Shown here: positions 59,424 to 64,000 of the stretch, piece after piece
How the letters are laid out: every line of letters begins with the position of its first letter
Numbering within the stretch: position 1 is the stretch's first letter
Source: Phytoactinopolyspora limicola
GTDB lineage: Bacteria > Actinomycetota > Actinomycetes > Jiangellales > Jiangellaceae
Direction: 5' to 3'
Assembly (NCBI RefSeq): GCF_011320225.1
Contig: NZ_JAAOEN010000015.1
Coordinates: 1 to 64,000 of the forward strand
Length of the DNA stretch: 64,000 nucleotides
Program-made: the position numbers and the translations under genes
Notes under the pieces: model-generated
What the model was told of the DNA's origin: nothing
Database searches by the model: none
The model's input: only the letters and a program-made list of their open reading frames with translations

Positions 59424-61153
59424 ACCAGCTCGTCCGCTCGGGTGACGGTGCGCCGGTATTCGGGCACGGTGCGTAGCAACTCGGCATGGGTGCCGGTAGC
59501 GCTGACTCGGCCGCCGGAGAACCAGACGACGGTGTCGGCGCGGCTGAGCATCAACGGGCTGCCGGTGACGGCGACCGTGGTGCGGCCGTGCCGGGCATCT
59601 CGCAGCCGGGCGGCGATGGCGGCCTCGGTGTGCGCATCGACGGCGCTTGTGGGCTCGACCAGGATGAGGACCTCCGGGTCGGTGAGCAGAGCCCGGGCGA
59701 GTGCCACTCGTTGCCGCTGGCCACCCGACAGCGACCGGCCGCGTTCCTCGACCGTGGCGTCGAAGCCGTCGCGGAGGGTCTCGAGAATGTCGTCACCGGC
59801 GGCGACGGCCATGGCCCGCGCCAGGGTGGCGTCGTCGTGTTGGCCGTCGGGATCCAGTCCGGCGCGCAATGTGCCGGTGAACAGGCTCGGCTCGGGGTCG
59901 CTGACAACGATGCGGCGGCGGACCTCGGACAAGGGCAGCCGATCCAGCGGCTGGCCATCCAGACTCACCCCGTTGCCGGGGACGAGCCGCCCGAGGCGGT
60001 CGGCGAGAGACGTGGTGAAGGCGGGGTCGTCGGCGACGAGCATGGTGAAGGTGCCGGGCGAGATGTGTAGTTCGGTTACCGAGTCGGTTAAGCCGGGTTG
60101 GGCGCTGACCGGTAGATGCTCGGAGCTGGTCGCCCCGGAGTTGTCGGCGACGGGCTCGGGTACCGCGCGCTCGACGGCGAGGAGCGCGAGCACCCGACGG
60201 GCCGCGACCAGCGCCCGCGCCGCCACGAAGGCCATTTCGCCGGCTGTGCGCACGGGAATGACCAGGAAGAAGGCGAAACCATACATGGCGACGAGCGCAC
60301 CGGGCTGGATGGTTCCGTCGAGCACCATCCGAGCCCCCACCCAGGTCAACACGACGAGGAACACGCCGGGCAGCAGAACCATGAGTGCGTCGAGAAGCGA
60401 GTGGGTGGTGGCTAGCCGGTTGCCGGCCCCGCGGACCTTGGCCGATCGTTCGGTGTAACGGGCCAGGAAGACGTGCTCGCCACCGATGCCGCGCAGCACT
60501 CGGAGCCCGGCGACGGTGTCGGCGCCCAGGGCGGTGAGATTGCCGAGTGCCTCACGTTGTGCCCGCTGACGCCGTTGGAGGGGGCGCAGGATGGGGGAGA
60601 TGACCGCGAAGAGCACGGGGACGCCGATGAGCACGATCAAGCCGAGCGGCACGGACGTGGACAGCACGATGATCGCCACGACCACGTAAGACGCGATGGC
60701 ACCGGCGAACCGGGAGATCACTTCGAAGGCGTGGCCGATGTGCGGGGCATCGGCGGATGCGGTAGCCGCGACCTCGCCGGTGGGCATGGTGGCCGTGACG
60801 GCGGTGCCGGTTCGCGCTGTGTGCCGGGTGACCACCTGGATGGTGCGGAAGGCAGCGTAGAGCCAGTTGGCTACGGCTGCTCGGTGTCGTGCGATCCCGA
60901 CGAGCGCCTGGAAGGCGCCGAGGGCACACACGGCGCCTGCCCAGCGCATCGCGGTGTTGGTGTCACCGTCGGCGACACCGTCGATGCCCTGTCCGATGGC
61001 CCACGGCATGATGGCCTGCGCGACCATCCACAAGGTACCGAGAATGGCCGCGAGTGTGATGACGCCGGCCTGGCGTCGAGCCACCCAGAGTAGATAACGG
61101 ACGGGGGAGCGGGTGTCTGGGGTACCGGGGTGGGGGTAGGGCAATGTGCGCAC
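59420..61153 (-). CDS. ABC exporter subunit lacking Walker A but with intact signature
   Basis: 577 residues: membrane domain (~25-320) and ATPase-like domain. The P-loop position reads FTMLVADDPAFTTSLADRL with no GxxGxGKS/T. The signature RSLSGGQRQRVALARALL is intact and Walker B reads ILVEPTSAVD. GTG start. First gene of a two-gene operon. The missing P-loop is more extreme than the usual degenerate site, in which only the catalytic Glu is lost. Confidence 0.92.
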   Translation of the reverse strand: MRTLPYPHPGTPDTRSPVRYLLWVARRQAGVITLAAILGTLWMVAQAIMPWAIGQGIDGVADGDTNTAMRWAGAVCALGAFQALVGIARHRAAVANWLYAAFRTIQVVTRHTARTGTAVTATMPTGEVAATASADAPHIGHAFEVISRFAGAIASYVVVAIIVLSTSVPLGLIVLIGVPVLFAVISPILRPLQRRQRAQREALGNLTALGADTVAGLRVLRGIGGEHVFLARYTERSAKVRGAGNRLATTHSLLDALMVLLPGVFLVVLTWVGARMVLDGTIQPGALVAMYGFAFFLVIPVRTAGEMAFVAARALVAARRVLALLAVERAVPEPVADNSGATSSEHLPVSAQPGLTDSVTELHISPGTFTMLVADDPAFTTSLADRLGRLVPGNGVSLDGQPLDRLPLSEVRRRIVVSDPEPSLFTGTLRAGLDPDGQHDDATLARAMAVAAGDDILETLRDGFDATVEERGRSLSGGQRQRVALARALLTDPEVLILVEPTSAVDAHTEAAIAARLRDARHGRTTVAVTGSPLMLSRADTVVWFSGGRVSATGTHAELLRTVPEYRRTVTRADELV

Positions 61154-61208
61154 CAGTTCACGTTACGGAGAGCCACTGACATCCGCACGCCATTTTCGCC
61201 GCCCCGTC

Positions 61209-61390
61209 GTGCACCTGATCGTCGATATGTCACCTGATCGTCAAGGTGAAAACGATCAGGTGTGCTAATCGGGCATGGGGTCCATGACTACTGCATCTGA
61301 TCGCCTCCACCATTCGGACACCAGTCGGGCACGTGGCGATCAGATGGCAAACCCGTGGCTGGCGGGACCGGGAGAGCATCTGATCGCCCA
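61209..61390. repeat. GATC-hairpin repeat element in a divergent promoter region
   Basis: Six GATC sites. Two hairpins: CACCTGATCGT (61231-61241) with 61252-61262, and CATCTGATCGCC (61294-61305) with 61335-61346. A single GCATCTGATC follows at about 61377. It lies between the divergent ABC exporter and M81 genes (342-bp gap), so it is not a terminator. Nothing else was seen in the gap besides the probable promoters. Confidence 0.82.
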
Positions 61391-61495
61391 CCGGGGATGG
61401 GCACAGGATGGGCGACGACACCCGGCCCGGAGGGCTACCATGGCCACGATCGACCAATCGTACGAACTTACTCCAGTATCGAAGAAGGTCTGCCC

Positions 61496-63085
61496 GTGAC
61501 GACGCCGCTTGCTTCCACCGTCTGGTCCCCGCCGCTGAGCCCCGTGCACGACGGCGGCCTGACTCGACCACGGATCGCGATCGCCGGTATCGCCATCGAA
61601 TCGTCGACGTTCTCCCCGCATATCAGCGGTTGGGACGCGTTCACGGTCCGGCGTGGCGACGAGTTGCTCGGCCGCTACGCGTTTCTCGGCCCCGGCACCG
61701 AGCGCGGTGACGCCGCCGAGTGGGTGCCGATCCTGCACGGCTTGGCACTGCCGGGTGGAGCCGTCGACCCGCAGGTCTACCGGTCGATGCGGGACGAGAT
61801 CGTCCACGGCCTGGCCGCACAAGGCCCATTCGACGGGGTGTTCCTCGACATTCACGGCGCCATGAGTGTGGTCGGCATCCGCGACGCCGAGGCAGATCTG
61901 GCCGGAGCGATCCGCACCGCGGTCGGCGACGACCCGCTCGTGTCCACGTCGATGGATCTCCACGGCAACGTGTCGGCCGAGTTCTCTCGAGCCGTCGACC
62001 TAATCACCTGTTACCGCATGGCCCCGCACGAGGACGCGTGGAACACGAAAGAGCGAGCCGTGCACAACCTGCTGGAGCGGCTACGCGGACCATACGGCCG
62101 TGACCCACACGCTCGCCGACCGTGGCAGGCATGGGTCCAAGTGCCCGTGTTGCTGCCGGGGGAGAAGACGAGTACCCGGCTCGAGCCGGCCCGGGGTCTG
62201 TATGACCGCGTCCCCGAGGTCGAAGCGCTCGACGGCGTGGTGGATGCGGCCATCTGGATCGGCTACGCATGGGCCGACGAGCCCCGCTGTCAGGCGGCGA
62301 TCGTCGTCACCGGGGATGACGCCGAACTGGCTCGTCGGGAAGCGGAGGGCCTGGCCAGGGATTTCTGGATGGCCCGTGGGGATTTCTCGTTCGTGGCGCC
62401 GACCGGGTCCCTGGCCGAATGCCTGGATCGGGCGTTGACCCGCGGACCGGGTGCCCCGACGCCGTTCGTCGTCTCCGACTCAGGCGACAATCCGACCGCG
62501 GGTGGTGCCGGCGACGTGTCGTGGACGCTGGGTGAGCTGCTAGCCCGCCCCGAGCTCGGCGATCCGGCTCGGACGGTGCTCCATGCTTCGATCTTCGACC
62601 CGGATGCCGTGGCCGCCGCGGTCCGGGCCGGGGTTGGTGGCCAGGTCGACGTCGAGGTGGGGGGCCGGGTGGATGCTGGTCCGCGGGGTCCAGTCCGGTT
62701 GACCGGTGAGGTTTTCTCGATCACCGATGATGATCCGGTAGCCGGCACTATCGCGGTGATCCGCAGCGGCGCTGTGCACGCGATCATCACCGAGCGGCGC
62801 AAACCGTTCCATCTCGTGGCCGACTTCACCGCGCTGGGCCTGGACCCGCATGGGGCGGACGTGGTGGTGGTGAAGATCGGGTATCTGGAGCCCGAGTTGT
62901 ACGACATGGCCGCCGACTGGTTGCTCGCGCTCACCCCGGGTGGTGTAGACCAGGACCTGTTGCGGCTGGGGCACCGGCACATCCAGCGGCCGATGTACCC
63001 GTTCGACCCCGACATGGCGGAACCAGATCTGCGGCCCGTCGTGCGTCGCCGAGGAGACACCGAACGCCGTCCACCAACCCCATGA
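61496..63085 (+). CDS. M81 family metallopeptidase (MlrC-like)
   Basis: 529 residues. Related to microcystinase C (MlrC), a metal-dependent amidohydrolase. N-terminal RIAIAGIAIESSTFSP, IHGAMSV, MDLHGNVS, YRMAPHEDAWNT, and the later VVSDSGDNPTAGGAGD (metal/catalytic DSGDNP) are family hallmarks. GTG at 61496 has AAGAAGG five bases upstream; the longer open frame before it crosses the repeat element. The true substrate in soil bacteria is not known. Its stop codon lies inside a palindrome shared with the convergent ROK gene. Confidence 0.9.
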   Translation: MTTPLASTVWSPPLSPVHDGGLTRPRIAIAGIAIESSTFSPHISGWDAFTVRRGDELLGRYAFLGPGTERGDAAEWVPILHGLALPGGAVDPQVYRSMRDEIVHGLAAQGPFDGVFLDIHGAMSVVGIRDAEADLAGAIRTAVGDDPLVSTSMDLHGNVSAEFSRAVDLITCYRMAPHEDAWNTKERAVHNLLERLRGPYGRDPHARRPWQAWVQVPVLLPGEKTSTRLEPARGLYDRVPEVEALDGVVDAAIWIGYAWADEPRCQAAIVVTGDDAELARREAEGLARDFWMARGDFSFVAPTGSLAECLDRALTRGPGAPTPFVVSDSGDNPTAGGAGDVSWTLGELLARPELGDPARTVLHASIFDPDAVAAAVRAGVGGQVDVEVGGRVDAGPRGPVRLTGEVFSITDDDPVAGTIAVIRSGAVHAIITERRKPFHLVADFTALGLDPHGADVVVVKIGYLEPELYDMAADWLLALTPGGVDQDLLRLGHRHIQRPMYPFDPDMAEPDLRPVVRRRGDTERRPPTP

Positions 63086-63136
63086 TCATGAACACTTTGC
63101 CGTGCCATAGCACGGCAAAGTGTTCATGATCATGGG
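63079..63136. terminator. Bidirectional palindromic terminator (CCATGATCAT family)
   Basis: Arms 63079-63105 and 63110-63136 are 27-bp perfect complements around the loop CATA. The M81 stop codon is inside the left arm and the ROK stop is 12 bp past the right arm. The outer ends share CCATGATCAT with the palindromes at 46363 and 53390; the inner arms differ. Confidence 0.85.
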
Positions 63137-63147
63137 AGGGAGGGGGG

Positions 63148-64000
63148 CTATGGGGTGGTCGCTCGTTCCGGGAGGACGTGCTGAAGGATCAGCCGCCCGG
63201 CACCCACGACCCCGGCCTCAGGCCCGGTTGTGGTGCGGGTGATGAGGAGTTGCTGAGTCACCAGCGGGTGGCACCCCTCGTAGAGTTGGCTGCGGACCAT
63301 GGCGACGAACGGCTCCAGCGTCGACAGCGCCCCGCCCAGGAAGACCGCATCCGGGTTGACGAAGTTCACCACCGTGCACAACACCTCGCCGAGATGCCGC
63401 CCGGCGTCCCGGACCATTGAGGTGACCTCGGGCTCGGCGTCTTGAGCCCGACGAACGATGTCCGCGGTGGTTCGGACGTCGAGGCCACGTTCGCGGAGCT
63501 GCCGGACGATGGCGGCGCCCGAGGCGATGGTCTCGAGGCAGCCCAGTTTGCCGCAGGAGCATGGTGTCGAGCCGGCCGCCGAGACTCGTGAATGGGTGAT
63601 GTCGCCGGCGGTGCCGGTAGCGCCGCGGTGCAACTGGCCGGAGGCGATCAGCCCGCAGCCGATTCCGGTGCCGGCCTTCACCGTCACGCTGTGCCGCAAG
63701 GCGGCGCCGTGGGCGAAGTGCTCGCCGAGCGCCATGAGGTTGACGTCGTTGTCGACGAGGACGGGGACGCCGAGCTGGTCGCGAACGTACTCGGCGACCC
63801 CGAACGAGTGCCATCCGGGCATACGTGCGGGCGACTCCACCCGTCCGGCCTCGATGTCGACCGGGCCGGGCAGTCCGATGGCGGCTCCATGAAGTGGTGA
63901 TGAGTCCGCCCATGGACCGGAAAGATCCGACCAATTTGCCATGATCGTGTCGAGTGAACGTTCGGGGCCTCCGGCCACATCGACGTCGATCTCCTGCACC
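63148..64000 (-). CDS. ROK family protein, truncated by the window end
   Basis: At least 283 residues; the N-terminus lies beyond 64000. ROK repressor or sugar kinase. Visible: IGLPGPVDIEAG, PVLVDNDVNLMALGEH, phosphate loop KAGTGIGCGLIASGQL, zinc motif CSCGKLGCLETIAS, and the C-terminal VFLGGALSTLEPFV. Whether an N-terminal DNA-binding domain is present cannot be seen, so repressor versus kinase is open. Convergent with the M81 gene. Confidence 0.9.
   Translation of the reverse strand, partial: VQEIDVDVAGGPERSLDTIMANWSDLSGPWADSSPLHGAAIGLPGPVDIEAGRVESPARMPGWHSFGVAEYVRDQLGVPVLVDNDVNLMALGEHFAHGAALRHSVTVKAGTGIGCGLIASGQLHRGATGTAGDITHSRVSAAGSTPCSCGKLGCLETIASGAAIVRQLRERGLDVRTTADIVRRAQDAEPEVTSMVRDAGRHLGEVLCTVVNFVNPDAVFLGGALSTLEPFVAMVRSQLYEGCHPLVTQQLLITRTTTGPEAGVVGAGRLILQHVLPERATTP

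Overview
The window is GC-rich, gene-dense DNA from an actinobacterium. The main evidence is the block tRNA-Gln(TTG), glmU, prs, rplY, pth, followed about 27 kb later by mfd, a SurA-like lipoprotein gene and mazG, an arrangement characteristic of Actinomycetota. Frequent GTG starts, GTGA/ATGA stop-start overlaps and an IdeR/DtxR-type iron box agree with this. The genus cannot be fixed from sequence alone; a Jiangella-like lineage is only a guess.

Layout. 1-0.6 kb: short repeat arrays and an inverted repeat. 0.6-2.6 kb: a conserved hypothetical gene and an iron-regulated siderophore-interacting flavoprotein. 2.7-7.7 kb (minus strand): galT-galE-galK and pgm. 7.8-17.1 kb: housekeeping and accessory genes (trpS, 2H phosphoesterase, YihY/BrkB, MarR, Tam-like methyltransferase, TetR, MgtE, fatty-acid desaturase, and a helix-turn-helix protein with a LAGLIDADG-like domain). 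17.1-21.2 kb: tRNA-Gln, glmU, prs, rplY, pth. 21.3-44.8 kb: a large exopolysaccharide region. It holds a priming glycosyl-phosphotransferase, an alpha-1,2-fucosyltransferase, a 1220-residue secreted multidomain protein, a CDP-alcohol phosphotransferase with its cytidylyltransferase, a GT2, a Wzy-like polymerase, a Wzx-like flippase, a second galE, gmd and fcl (GDP-fucose), an Alg13/Alg14-like pair and a Wzz-like protein. cysQ-cysD-cysN lies inside this region and a CysC-like gene at its right edge. 46.4-56.2 kb: two NAD(P)-binding proteins, mfd, an ArsR-type regulator with an MFS exporter, lipoprotein and mazG. 56.2-64 kb: a hydrolase-DUF1801 fusion, a heterodimeric ABC exporter, an M81 (MlrC-like) peptidase and a truncated ROK gene.

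Working together: gal/pgm/glmU supply UDP-sugars and gmd/fcl supply GDP-fucose for the fucosyltransferase. Wzx, Wzy, Wzz and the priming enzyme give a complete Wzy-type assembly line. CysDN, CysC and CysQ would make PAPS and clear PAP, which suggests, without proving, that the polymer may be sulfated. No sulfotransferase is present in the window.

The most unusual non-coding content is two families of structured repeats. One is a set of intergenic elements built from the 10-mer GCAYCTGATC and its complement. It includes a 661-bp foldback element with 189-bp arms at 39563-40223 and a homologous, partly truncated copy at 51779-52310. The second is a family of long palindromes beginning CCATGATCAT, two of which keep pairing through compensatory base changes.
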